Of a DNA stretch of 64,000 nucleotides, positions 1-10,527 are shown one piece after another. The stretch comes from Glebionis coronaria. Taxonomy: Eukaryota; Streptophyta; Magnoliopsida; Asterales; Asteraceae. Made by a program: the position numbers and the translations under genes. Each line of letters begins with the position of its first letter. The stretch's first letter is position 1. The notes beneath the pieces are model-generated. The model ran no database searches. It worked only from the letters and a program-made list of their open reading frames with translations, and had not been told where the DNA came from. Where the stretch lies: the NCBI GenBank assembly GCA_025667525.1, contig CM046882.1, positions 19,914,488 to 19,978,487 on the forward strand, in the 5' to 3' direction.

Positions 1-1383
1 ACTCGGTTCACGATTTGAGACCTCTCTCGGGCCGATATTTGGTATGTACTTCATACTTCATATCTTGAGAGACGTGCTTGAGATAATGGTCTTCTCATCG
101 TTCATAGAGTTCCTTCACTTGGAGACTTTTGAGAGGTACTCCAACTTTGTTGACCACGACTTCATGATTATTTCTTCAATCTTTATTTGGGATTTTGAGA
201 TACAACGATCCGCCTCCTTTTCGGACTTGGATCTATTTATCCTCATACCTTGTTAGGGTCTTTTCGGATAGACTTCTCCATGATCTTTATGGGAGTTGAT
301 TGCTTTTCGTCGTGAGTCTTGATCCTTCATATTGACTTTGGGAATAATGCTTTTCACATCACTTTGGATCTTTAGCAATAAAATGGAATCCTCATGCCTT
401 GTTAGGGCCTTTTCGGACTCGCCAATCTTCGCGCCCCGCTTCATAAGTTATGCCTTGGCTATGAACTCTTATCATTACCGAGCAAGTTTTAAACGATCTT
501 GGGCTAGAGGCTAAGTAACTTTGCAAATTGTACGACCTTACTTATTGCAGATAAATTATTAGCAAGTGATAGGAGAATAGGCAAATAATTACACCAAGTG
601 AGCTTGTGCAAGAATACCGACTTATAATTGACTCTATCATTTCTCGTCCTCCACAATTTAAAATCTCAAGTAATGAGACTCGTGGATACTTAGCCTAATA
701 AACCAATAAAGGTTTACATGGTTAAGGATACTATATAGAATAAACTTGGATAAGTCTATTCGGGTTGAGTCACAATAAACGCAACGGGCCTAATATGTCA
801 AAGATTTCTAAGCTAGCTACACCACTTTATTATTTTTGACTTTATTGTGGGATATATACATATGAAAGCAACGATAAAAATTTAAAAATTAAGACAAAAT
901 GGCCAAAGTTAATAAAAAATTTGAAAAATGTTGAAAAATATGATTTTCCGGTTAATTGAAGGCATTTTCATGGAAAAGTCCACTTAAAACTTTGATAGAA
1001 GTCCCCCTACACTTAAGATAAACATTGTCCTCAATGTTTAAGCATGTGGGAAAAGTCTCCCCTACACTTATGACATTGTGCACGTTGGTTAACTCAAGTT
1101 AAGGAAGAGACGACTAAAGTGATCAATTTCAAATGTGAGTATGAAGAAAATTGAATCACGATAGTTGAGAGATAGAACCGGATTCCGGATAACACGGGAG
1201 CACGGTTCTTCAAAGATTCCAAGAGTGCACTTATCCCTGTAATCACATCACCACACAAATACAAACACCTATAGAGGTCCCCTACACTTAGGAGGTTAAA
1301 ACATAAAAGGATAGATACTCGGGCTGCCTCCCGAGGAGCGCTTGTTTTTGATAACCGAGTCACGAGCCTGACTCGACCCAAAA
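1..1383 (-). other. G1 3' noncoding tail with PPT-like repeats and a hairpin
   Basis: About 1.4 kb downstream of pol without a convincing gene. It aligns by eye with the 3' tail of G2 (about 31090-32704). Polypurine-tract-like strings (plus-strand CCCCTACACTTA) recur near 1003, 1050 and 1279. A hairpin with 7-bp stem CGAGTCA/TGACTCG and 6-nt loop sits at 1356-1375, just after the pol stop, and is conserved in G2. The short open frames here do not look coding. Confidence 0.7.
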
Positions 1384-4300
1384 TTAGTTCATGGAGAACG
1401 TGGTGAGGGATGGAATCACCTCCTGAGAGGTGTCCTCACCAAAGTACAACTTCACTCGTTGGCCATTCACCTTAAAATTTGGTCCATTAGGTTGAGCGAG
1501 CTCGAGAGTACCATATGGAAAAATTTGGGCAATGGTGAATGGGCCGGACCAACGAGATTTGAGCTTGCCGAAAAGATTTTCAACCGAGAGTTAAAAAGTA
1601 AGACTTTATCTCTAATATGGAACTCTCGGTTATTAATCTTAGAGTCGTGAATGAGCTTAGTCCTTTCCTTATAGATCAAAGATTTTTCATAAGCCTTATT
1701 ACGGAGTTCATTGAGCTCATTGAGTTGGATCTTGCGTAGGTCACCGACTTTGTTAATATCAAAATTAGCCCACTTCAAGGCCCAATAAGCCTTGTGCTCC
1801 AACTCAATGGGGAGGTGGCACGCTTTCCCGTACACGAGACGATATGGTGTACAACCAATCGGAGTCTTGTATGCGGTACGAAAAGCCCATAAAGCATCAT
1901 CAAGTTTATCAGCCCATGAGGCACGATGCTCTCCCACGGTTCTTTCCAGAATTCGCTTAAGTCCTCGGTTGGATATTTCAGCCTGGCCATTAGTTTGTGG
2001 GTGGTAGGCTGTGGAAAGACGATGATTTACACCATACTTAGCCATGACTCTTGCGAATTGGTCATTGCAAAAATGAGTCCCACGATCACTAATAATGGCA
2101 CGAGGCACACCGAATCTAGCGAAAAGAGATTTCAAAAAGTTACAAACCACCCTTGCGTCATTAGTGGGTAAAGCTTTGGCTTCAACCCATTTGGAGACGT
2201 AGTCAACGGCAACAAGGATGTATTTGTTTCCTTTAGAAGAAGGGAATGGCCCCATAAAGTCGATACCCCAAACATCAAAGATTTCACATTCTTGAATGAA
2301 ATTCTGAGGCATCTCGTCTTTATGTGTGATCGTGCCTTGTTTTTGGCAAACATCACAGCGTTTAACCATATTGTGAGCGTCACGATATATGGAGGGCCAA
2401 TAAAATCCCGAATCAAACACTTTTTTGGCGGTGTAGTTGGGACCAAAGTGACCACCGGTGGGTCCTTTGTGGCAAGCATCAAGGATTTCCAAAGCTGCCG
2501 GTCCATCAACACATCGGCGAATAATCAAGTCGGCACATTGTTTGAATAGGTAAGGGTCGTCCCAAAAGTAAGTCTTAATGTCGGTGAAGAACTTTTTCTT
2601 TTGTTGGGACGTCAACCCTTCCTTGAGAATTCCACCCGCCAAGTAGTTTGCAAAGTCCGCAAACCACGGGGTTTCATCAGAATTCGAATTTATAGACATT
2701 AAGGTCTCCAAGGGAAAAGAATCATTGATTTCTTTGTTCGGATGATCCCCTTGGTAAGGATCCTCAAGTCTGCTGAGATGATCCGCGGCTAGGTTTTCAG
2801 CTCCTTTTTTATCGCGAATTTCGATTTTAAATTCTTGGAGAAGCAAAACCCAGCGAAGAAGTCTTGGTTTGGAATCTTGCTTTGTCAACAAGTACTTCAA
2901 CGCGGAATGATCGGTATACACAATTGTTGTAGAAAGGACAAGATAGGGGCGAAATTTTTCAAAGGCATAGACAACAGCTAACAGCTCTTTTTCGGTTGTC
3001 GTATAATGCAATTGTGCCCCCGTCATTGTCTTGCTAGCGTAATGGATTGGTTGGAAGTGTTTGTTCACTCTTTGTCCCAGAACCGCTCCAATAGCAAAAT
3101 CACTAGCATCGCACATCAACTCAAAGGGGAGCTCCCAATTAGGGGTAACCAAGACGGGTGCCTTAGTTAGCTTATCCTTAAGCGAGTTGAAGGCTTCAAG
3201 ACACTCTTTAGAAAAGATAAAAGGAGTATCTTTCTCCAAGAGGTGGGTCATCGGGCGAGCGATTTGAGAAAAATCTTTGATGAATCGACGGTAGAAGGCC
3301 GCATGACCCATAAAACTTCTCACACCCTTCACGGTTGAAGGTGGAGGCAACTTGGCGATAACATCGACTTTAGCACGGTCTACTTCAAGACCGGCTTTGG
3401 AAATTTTGTTTCCTAGCACGATGCCTTCTTTTACCATAAAATGGCATTTTTCCCAATTCAGAACAAGGCGAGTGTCTTCGCACCGCTTAAGCATACGTTC
3501 CAAATTGGCAAGGCAAGAAGAGAAGGAATCCCCGAAGACCGAGAAATCATCCATGGTTTGTTCAACCATGTCATGGAAGATAGCTAACATGCACCTTTGG
3601 AAAGTCCCGGGGGCATTACATAAGCCAAAAGGCATCCTTTTGTAAGCAAATGTGCCATAGGGACAAGTGAATGTTGTCTTCTCTTGATCTTGGGGATCGA
3701 TGGGTATTTGAAAATAACCCGAGAAACCATCAAGAAAGCAGTAATATTCGTTACCCGCTAAACGTTCAAGCATTTGGTCCATAAAAGGTAGAGGGAAATG
3801 ATCCTTTCTCGTGGCATCATTGAGTTTGCGGTAGTCTATACAAACTCTCCACCCAGTAACGAGGCGAGTGGAAATCAACTCGTTGTGTTCATTGGGAACA
3901 ACGGTTATTCCGCCCTTCTTGGGCACACAATGGATTGGACTAACCCATGGTGAATCCGAAATAGGGTAAATCATACCCGCATCAAGAAGTTTGATAACCT
4001 CTGTTTTGATAACTTCATGTATTTTTGGATTCACCCTTCGTTGGCTTTGAATTGTGGGCTTAAAGTCGTCCTCCATGAGAATTTTGTGTATGCAGAAGTG
4101 AGGATCAATTCCGCGAATATCAGAAATTTTCCAAGCAATCGCCTTTTTGTGATCTTTAAGCACGGCGATGAGGCGAGATTTCTCTTCATCTTTCAAGTCC
4201 TTCGCGATAATGACGGGCGACTTCTTCTCTTCTTCAAGAAACACATATTCGAGATGAGGCGGCAACTCCTTAAGTTCTAAATCCGGAGGATTTTCGACGG

Positions 4301-6368
4301 GAGGCGTATTCAAAGTCGGAGTATCGATAGCAATAACCGTGGGAGATGGTGGAGAAAGGTTGTCTTCGTTGAGAAGGTTATCAAAGAAATGCATGTCTTC
4401 ATCCCCACCGATGGAAGAATCATCAGTAGCTAAGTTCACATCTCCCATGGTGGCTTCAAGATTGTTCCAAAACAAATCACTATCTCCAAATAGAGACAGT
4501 GATGAATCAATAGAGGAAACGGTTTCAACATTGGGAAGAGAGGTAGGAATATTTTTACAAGCATCATTAAAGTGTTCTTCACAAGCCTCATCCAGAACGT
4601 CAATACAATTAACACTCTCGTATGAATAAGGTTGTTTAGACAACTTTCCCATGTTGAAGACGATTTTATCGTCACCCACTCTCATGATAAGCTCACCGGC
4701 TTCAACAACGATGAGAGTGCGACCGGTCCTCAGGAATGGACGACCCACGATCAAGGGGACACGAGGGTCCATCTCGTAGTCGACGATGACGAAATCGGCA
4801 GAAAAAGTGAATTTGTCGACTCCTACAAAGACGTCTTCGGCTATCCCCACTAGATAAGCAACCGTACGGTTAGCTAATTCCAAAGTCATTTTGGTGGGGA
4901 CTAGCTCAGGGAGAGATAATTGCTTCCAAACGCTTAGAGGCATTAGATTTATACTGGCACCTAGATCGGCTAGGGCCATGCAGTTCTCTACTCCCGGGAA
5001 ATTGCAAGGGATTAAGAAACGACCCGGATCACCAAGCTTGGTTGGCAATTTCCTTAAGAGCACTGCAGAGCAATTCTCATTAAGTTGGGTGTTGGCAATA
5101 TCGAGAAGCTTTTCCTTGTCGCTCAGAAGATCTTTAAACATTTTCGCATACTTAGGCATGTGAGCGAGAGCCTCAGCGAAGGAGATATTGAAATTCAGTT
5201 GTTTGAACATCTTAAGAAAGTTCGAAACTTGAATATCATCCTTGCTTTTAAGCTTCTCTTTCCTCAACCTAGATGGATAAGGTATATTGGAAGAAGAGGA
5301 AGGCTTTGGGAGAATAGGATCACTCACATCCTTGGGTGGAGGAGGGGTAGAAGGAAGAGGTGGAGAAATTGGGGAAGGAGAAGGATGAGGAATAGGAGCA
5401 GGTGACTCGTTCTCCTTAGTCACAGCCACCGGTGGAGGTATAGGAAGCTCGGGTTCCTTGGTACCTTTGCCACTGCGAGTGGTGATTGCTTTCATCTCCC
5501 CTCTTGGATTCGCAACGGTGTTACTCGGAAGAGTACCCGAAGAAGAGGGTTGATTACCTTGGAAGAAACTAGCCATCATGTTCTTCAAGTCATTTGTTTG
5601 GCTATCCAACGTGTTTCTCATGTCAGCTCTCAAATCGTTCCCTTGTTTGACCAGGTCTGCTTTAAGGTTGAGCACTTCCCGCTGATGATTTCCCACGATC
5701 ACATCGTTAGTCCTCATATAAGTTTCCACTTCTTGGTGAAGAGCGGTGGGTTGGTTGGGAGGAGCATTGTATGCGGGTGGTTGATAAGCAGGTTGCTGGT
5801 ATACTTGGTTGTTTCGTTGAGGTGGTTGTTGCTGCTTGTGAGGAGGGATGTATCGTGTACGAGGTTGTTGTTGTTGTTGAGGAGGGCGGTTGAGGTTTTG
5901 TTGTTGGTTTGGGTTGGTAGGAGGAAAACCGGGTGGTGAGAGGTAGTTGTTAGAACGGTAGCTAAGCAAATTGTGGTCACCTTGAGGTCTAGCTTGATAA
6001 GCAGGTTGAGGATAGGTGCCATATGTTGCATTCACATTTTCAGAAGGGTAGTCTTGGGTGGCGGTACAAGTGGTGTAAGAGTGAGGACCACCGCATATCT
6101 CGCATGATTGGCTAACAACATTGACTTGAGTGTTTTTAGCGTTGTTGCTGTTGTTGTTGTTAACGGTGTGGGTAACAAGCGATTCAAGAAGCGTAGTGAT
6201 TTTGTCCAGTCGCTTGTCGCTGTCACTAGTGCTAGCACTAGCGACATTGGTCCGAACACTCTTGGTTTGCACACGAGACTTATTCTCAATGATATCCCAA
6301 GCAGCATTGGAAGTCTTAGCCAAAAGATTACCCCCCGAGGCACTGTTTAGTGAATCTTGGTCACTCAT
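1384..6368 (-). pseudogene. G1 pol polyprotein (PR-RT-RNase H-INT), inactivated
   Basis: A frame of 1633 codons (1467-6368) carries, in order: a CCHC-type knuckle (CEICGGPH, residues about 89-101), a proline-rich linker, aspartic protease with DLGAS (about 465), reverse transcriptase with TMDDF (about 941), RNase H starting CDAS (about 1086), integrase HHCC zinc finger (about 1296-1340), and DDE core with WGIDFMG, SDRGTHF and GQAEISN. Two breaks are visible. Twelve bases are missing just before the catalytic DD (near 3550) compared with G2. A one-base loss near 1571 throws the integrase C-terminus out of frame; the correct frame continues to a stop at 1384-1386. The ATG at 6368 is in the gag frame, so gag and pol were one ORF. 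Confidence 0.9.
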
Positions 6369-6371
6369 GCT

Positions 6372-7052
6372 TCAACCATTGTAAAAAGTATTGATTTGAT
6401 GTACTTTGGTAAAACCATGTTGTGGGCATTTTCTTAAAAGATCTTTAAAACGATCCCAAGATTCACTGAACGACTCATCGTACTTTTGTTCAAAATTTAT
6501 GATTTCGTTCCGCAAAGCGGTAGTACGAGAGGGTGGGAAAAAGTAATTGATAAACTTGGTTTCCAAATCCGTCCACGAGAGAATACTCTGTGGTGGTTCC
6601 TTAGCAAGCCAATGCCGGGCTTGTCCCTCTAAAGAAAAGGGAAAAAGTTGTAACCTGATTACCTCTTGTGGAACACCATTGAATTTGACCGTGTTAGTGA
6701 GTTGCAAGAATCTCTTGATGTGGTCGTGTGGATCATCAATGGTACGCCCCAAGAATGGTTGAGCGGAGACCATCTGGATAAAGCCTGATTTGAGCTCAAA
6801 GTTGTTGGCGGCAATTGGAGGTATGACAATTGGATCAGTGTTGCCATGGACATGAGCTTGCAGCAGTTCAATCATCGGGCGATTATCCGGAAGGGGCTCA
6901 TTGTTGTTGTTATTATTCATGTTGTTGAAAGGTGGGTTATTGTTGTTATTATTGTTATTTGGAGGTGGTATGTTGTTGTTGTTTTGTACACCGGCCATGT
7001 CTAAGTTATCGAGAGGCTCGGGCTCTTGATAAGACGTGGATCGAGTGCACAT
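6372..7052 (-). pseudogene. G1 gag N-terminal part
   Basis: This 226-residue frame starts MCTRSTSYQEPEP, has an Asn-rich stretch, then a retrotransposon gag domain (RHWLAKEP ... FINYFFPPSRT ... SWDRFKDLLRKCPQHG). Gag packages the element RNA into cytoplasmic particles. It ends at a TGA (6372-6374) right after FYNG. The next codons run in the same frame into the pol ORF, so a single stop divides an ancestral gag-pol frame. In G2 the equivalent position is a sense Leu codon (FYNGL). The ATG at 7052 matches the start used by G2. Confidence 0.85.
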
Positions 7053-7246
7053 ACACCTGCAAAAGAACTAACAAGAGAAAAACAAAGCAAAATATTTTTG
7101 GTTTTTTATGTTTTTTACTTTTTAGGATTTTTGAAAATTTTATATTTTTTAGTGTTTTTGAAATTTTTTATGAAAAAGTAACGTTCACGGGGAACGGATC
7201 CCAAAATCCGAGTTCTCACAAAAAACTTTTGATCTTAACGAGAAGA

Positions 7247-7262
7247 GCCGGCAGCGGCGCCA
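7247..7262 (-). other. G1 primer binding site (tRNA-Asp type)
   Basis: On the minus strand TGGCGCCGCTGCCGGC lies two bases (AA) inside the 5' LTR end. It is close to the complement of the plant tRNA-Asp 3' end, the usual PBS of Athila/Tat elements. The identical 16-mer occurs in G2. Confidence 0.8.
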
Positions 7263-7264
7263 TT

Positions 7265-8849
7265 TGATATTTATGATTTTCACTGGGGTTCAATTATTCT
7301 CTCGATATCCTCTCGAATTGAACTTGGTTCTAAGTGGAATGATTGTTCTTGGTTACTAAAAAGGGGGTTTGGATTTTTAATTTACTAAAGGTCTAAATGC
7401 ACGAAAATGTAAACTTAAATTTAAAAGCAATTAAATTAATAACAATTAATAAAAACTTGAATTAAAATTAAAATAAAAGTAAAGAAACAGTAAAACAGTA
7501 ACACAATAACACTTAAAGAAAATTGATTCGGAAGTCACCTTGATTCGGAACTTTCATGCGGAAGTTGGTTCGGAAGTATTTACTCGGAAGTTCATCCGGA
7601 ACTTTTAAGGAAAATTGATTCGGAACTTAGAAAAATCCTTCACTCGGAACTTTGATTCGGAAGTTAACTCGGAAGTTCGTTCGGAACTTTCTTCGGAAGT
7701 TGATTCGGAAGATTTAAAAGGAAGTTTATTCGGAACTTTTCAAAAACACATTCATTCGAAACTTTAAACTCATCCGGAACTTTTAGTTCATTCGGAAGAT
7801 TTGTTCATCCGGAACTTTCAGCTCATTCGGAACTTTTTGTGTTCATTCGGAACTTTTGTGTTCATTCGGAACTTTCAGCTCATCCGGAACATTCGGTTCA
7901 TTCGGAACTTTTTTGTTCATTCGGAACTTTTGTGTTCATCCAGAAGTTTTGTTCATCCGGAACCTGGGAACACTCAAGAACAGAAACTTCTACCGAAGAA
8001 CAAGGAAAACGATTTTAATCCAAAATCAAGCTAAATAAGCAAAAAGGTTTTACCAAATTAACCACAAATCATCTAATGACCATAAGCAACAAATCCCAAC
8101 AGTAAAAACACAAATTCAACAGCTTTTTAAAATCAAAACTCAATCAAATAAGAACTTAAAAACTTGAAATGAAAGATGATGATGAACAAGATGAAATGGA
8201 AAGATTAAACAAGAACTTGTATTGATGATTAATGTTTTAACAATCACAAAACAAAGATTAAAATTACAAGATTTGAAAAACAAAGATCAAAATCACCAAA
8301 CACCCTAGTGGTGTTGGTGATACCTACGAACAAGAAGAGAGAAAAAGAAGGAGGAATGAAAAACTAAAAAAACTTCAATGATAAGTGTGAGGGGGATTCC
8401 TTTTATTGGTGTCCCCTTTGGTTGGTGAGTGGACTTTCTCCCGTTCTTCTTGTCTTCTAGTCTTTTCAGAAAAGTTGACGTTTTCGATTCTGATTCGGGA
8501 TTTTTCGTCGATTAAATTCAACTCGTCTTTTAATTTCTTCGTTTAATAGACTTGAATTTCTTCGACTTTTGTAAATCTTCCATCTTTGGTCCTTTTCTTC
8601 GATAAATCTTCGAATAGGTCCAGTGACTTCAAATCTTTTGCATCTCTTGGACAATAGACTTCATCTTGAGTCTTTTTCTTTGATAAATCCCGTGCAATCC
8701 CATGTTTTCTCCATTATCCATCCGGTTGGCTCTGAAAACACAATAAAAAAAATAACGCATAATTCCAAACAAATGATATTAAATACGCGTTTTGGTCTCG
8801 TTTTAGCCAGAATTAAGTGGTAAAAGGATGGGTGTTTACACACCTATCA
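7265..8849 (-). repeat. G1 5' LTR, 1585 bp
   Basis: On the minus strand it begins TGATAGGTGTG and ends AAATATCA, followed by AA and the PBS. The G-family LTR recurs as a solo copy (21315-22913) and as the two LTRs of G2. The outer end carries the shared string (plus strand) GTGGTAAAAGGATGGGTG. The middle part holds a dense array of CGGAACTT-like motifs that differs from the other family members. I see no strong TATA box in this copy. Confidence 0.85.
7525..7965. repeat. CGGAA short-motif array in G1 LTR
   Basis: About two dozen copies of CGGAACTT/CGGAAGTT spaced 12-20 bp, most regular at 7800-7930 (18-20 bp). Several are preceded by TTCATT or CTCATC. The corresponding LTR zone in the other G copies has different motifs. 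Confidence 0.85.
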
Positions 8850-9679
8850 ATGAGTGCAATGGGAGAGATGAACTTCTTTCTAGGTTTACAAGTTCAGCAG
8901 AAAGAAGATGGTATCTTCATCTCTCAAGACAAATATGTAGCAGAAATCTTGAAAAAGTTTGGCTTTTCTCCACATGAAAAACGGGCTAGCACACCCATGG
9001 ATAGGGAACACCCTTGGGGAAAGATTGGAGATGGAAAAGAGGTGGATGTCAGGCATTATAGTTTAATGATTGGATCATTTATGTATCTTACAGCTTCTAG
9101 ACCTGACATTATGTTTGCTGTGTGTGCATGTGCACGCCATCAAGTGACTCCCAAAGAGTGTCATCTTTAAGCTGTCAAGAGGATTTTTAGATACCTTAGG
9201 TGATATCCCACCTTAGGATAATGGTATCCAAAGGATTCTCCATTGGAGCTTATTGGTTATTCAGACAATGATTATGGAGGTGACAAGTTTGATAGAAAAT
9301 CCACAACTGGTGGATGCCATTTTCTTGGGAGCAGATTAATATCTTGGCAATGCAAGAAACAAACAGTGGTGACCAACTCTACAACTGAAGCAAAATATGT
9401 AGCTGCAGCTGCTTGTTTTGGACAAGTCCTATGGATTCAGAACCAACTGTTAGATTATGGGTATAATTTTATGCATACCAAGATTTTTGTATACAATAAC
9501 AGTACTTTATGCATTATTAAGAATCCTGTACATCATTCTAAAACAAAACACATAGAAATTAGACATCATTTTATAAGAGATTGTTTTGAAAAAGGTTTAA
9601 TACAACCAGATAGGGTTGACACAGAAGAAAATGTGGCAGATTTATTAACTAAACCTTTTGATGCTGAGAGATTTCAATA
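8850..9679 (+). pseudogene. Element A, upstream duplicate: RT C-terminus and RNase H
   Basis: Encodes MSAMGEMNFFLGLQVQQ (RT end), then the RNase H-like region with IGYSDNDYGGDKFDRK, STTEAKYVAA and the ADLLTKPF end. It is cut at its first codon by the G1 LTR. Two in-frame TAA stops (9168-9170 after KECHL, and after PTLG near 9220) also occur at the same places in the downstream copy at 13229-14059. The shared lesions show that the two copies descend from one already broken sequence by duplication. Confidence 0.85.
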
Positions 9680-9808
9680 ATTGGTAACAAGTATTGGAAT
9701 GATCAATCTTACTTAATATGTGTTTTTGTAACTTATTGTAAAAGTATGTACAGGATAGGCACTGTTATTGGTCTTTGTACAAAATTAGGTTTTTCACTTT
9801 ATTTGTAT

Positions 9809-9862
9809 AACGCTGACAAATGTTATTTTAACGCTGATAAGTGTTAAAATGGACGTTGACAG
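9809..9862 (+). repeat. 21-bp-period motif array (element A, noncoding)
   Basis: AACGCTGACA at 9809, AACGCTGATA at 9830 and GACGTTGACA at 9852 (spacing 21 and 22). Repeated in the downstream duplicate from 14188. Confidence 0.85.
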
Positions 9863-9900
9863 CAACATGTTAGTTTTGTGGTTTTTGATCTAATTATGCA

Positions 9901-10509
9901 GGCATTATGAGCATTGTACAAATGGATACAGAGTTGCTTATGGATCCTTTGAGCTTTCTTGGAGTATGTTCAAGTTTATGGATGATGGTTATGTTCAAGC
10001 TTTCTTGGAGTATGTCCAACAAAGTCCACAAGTCATTAGACCAGCTCCATTCTTTACTAAAGGGTCTAATACTTGTGGAAAAGGCCTTTTTAAAATACCA
10101 ATACATGGTCTAACAGACAATGGGTTTCTGTAGCAAACCCTAGTTTCGGCGCTGACAAGTGCAATTTCAGCGTTGTCAAGAACAATTTTAACGTTGACAG
10201 GAATGTTTCTAACGCTGTTAGACCAAGTAATAACAAATACTTGCAACCAAAGGGAAAGGGGTCTAAAGCTTCTTCTAGCTTAACTTGGAGACCCAAACAA
10301 GACCAAAACCCTAATTTTGAAGGGATTTCTATGACTTGTAACAGATTTCATTATATTTCAAAGGTCATAACTAAACCAATTGGGGTTAACTGGGCGTTCA
10401 ATCCAAAAAGGGATGAACAAGGGGTTGTTATAAGGACTAAGTCTGTTCTTGTTGAACAACCAAATGAATCTAAGTCTGCTCAGGCTTGGGTTCCCAAAGA
10501 AAACTAATT
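9901..10509 (+). pseudogene. Element A gag remnant (C-terminal part)
   Basis: Open sequence upstream of the protease, probably gag. One frame reads YVQAFLEYVQQSP to about 10105. After a frameshift the next frame runs through NPNFEGISMTC to AQAWVPKEN and a TAA at 10507-10509. No intact CCHC knuckle is visible. Between 10148 and 10222 the frame is built from four 21-bp repeats (GADK, SVVK, NVDR, NAVR). The segment precedes the protease by about 20 bases, as expected for a gag end. The identity rests mainly on position; the N-terminal half is uncertain. Confidence 0.55.
10148..10222 (+). repeat. 21-bp-period motif array inside gag frame
   Basis: GGCGCTGACA at 10148, AGCGTTGTCA at 10169, AACGTTGACA at 10190 and AACGCTGTTA at 10211: three intervals of exactly 21 bp, that is 7 codons each. 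Confidence 0.9.
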
Positions 10510-10527
10510 TGATTTCTTTATGTGCAG

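Larger units (their letters stand above)
1..8849 (-). mobile_element. Ty3/gypsy LTR retrotransposon G1 (Athila-like), left end cut by window
   Basis: Read on the minus strand from right to left: a 5' LTR, a tRNA-Asp-type primer binding site, gag, pol in the order PR-RT-RNase H-INT, then a long noncoding 3' tail that leaves the window at base 1. Domain order and the PBS place it in Ty3/gypsy, and the DLGAS protease motif and long 3' tail fit the Athila/Tat branch. The element interrupts copia element A: its right LTR end abuts ATGAG, which is codon-continuous RT sequence of A. The matching left target duplication and the 3' LTR lie outside the window. A sister copy, G2, is at 28894-45669. Confidence 0.9.
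8850..9990 (+). repeat. Upstream arm of 4379-bp tandem duplication in element A
   Basis: Matches 13229-14369 with very few substitutions and no net length change over 1141 bp. Both arms end at GGATGATGGTT. Past this point the upstream copy reads on toward the gag-pol region, while the downstream copy departs into the 3' region. Confidence 0.85.

Noticed and set aside
7801..8038. Open frames rich in repeated FIRNF or SFGTF peptides
   Set aside because: Produced by the CGGAACTT motif array of the G1 LTR read in frame; not a gene.
8850..9990. Upstream RT/RNase H piece as an independent element
   Set aside because: A constant 4379-bp offset, two shared stops and the absence of an LTR between copies favour an internal duplication.
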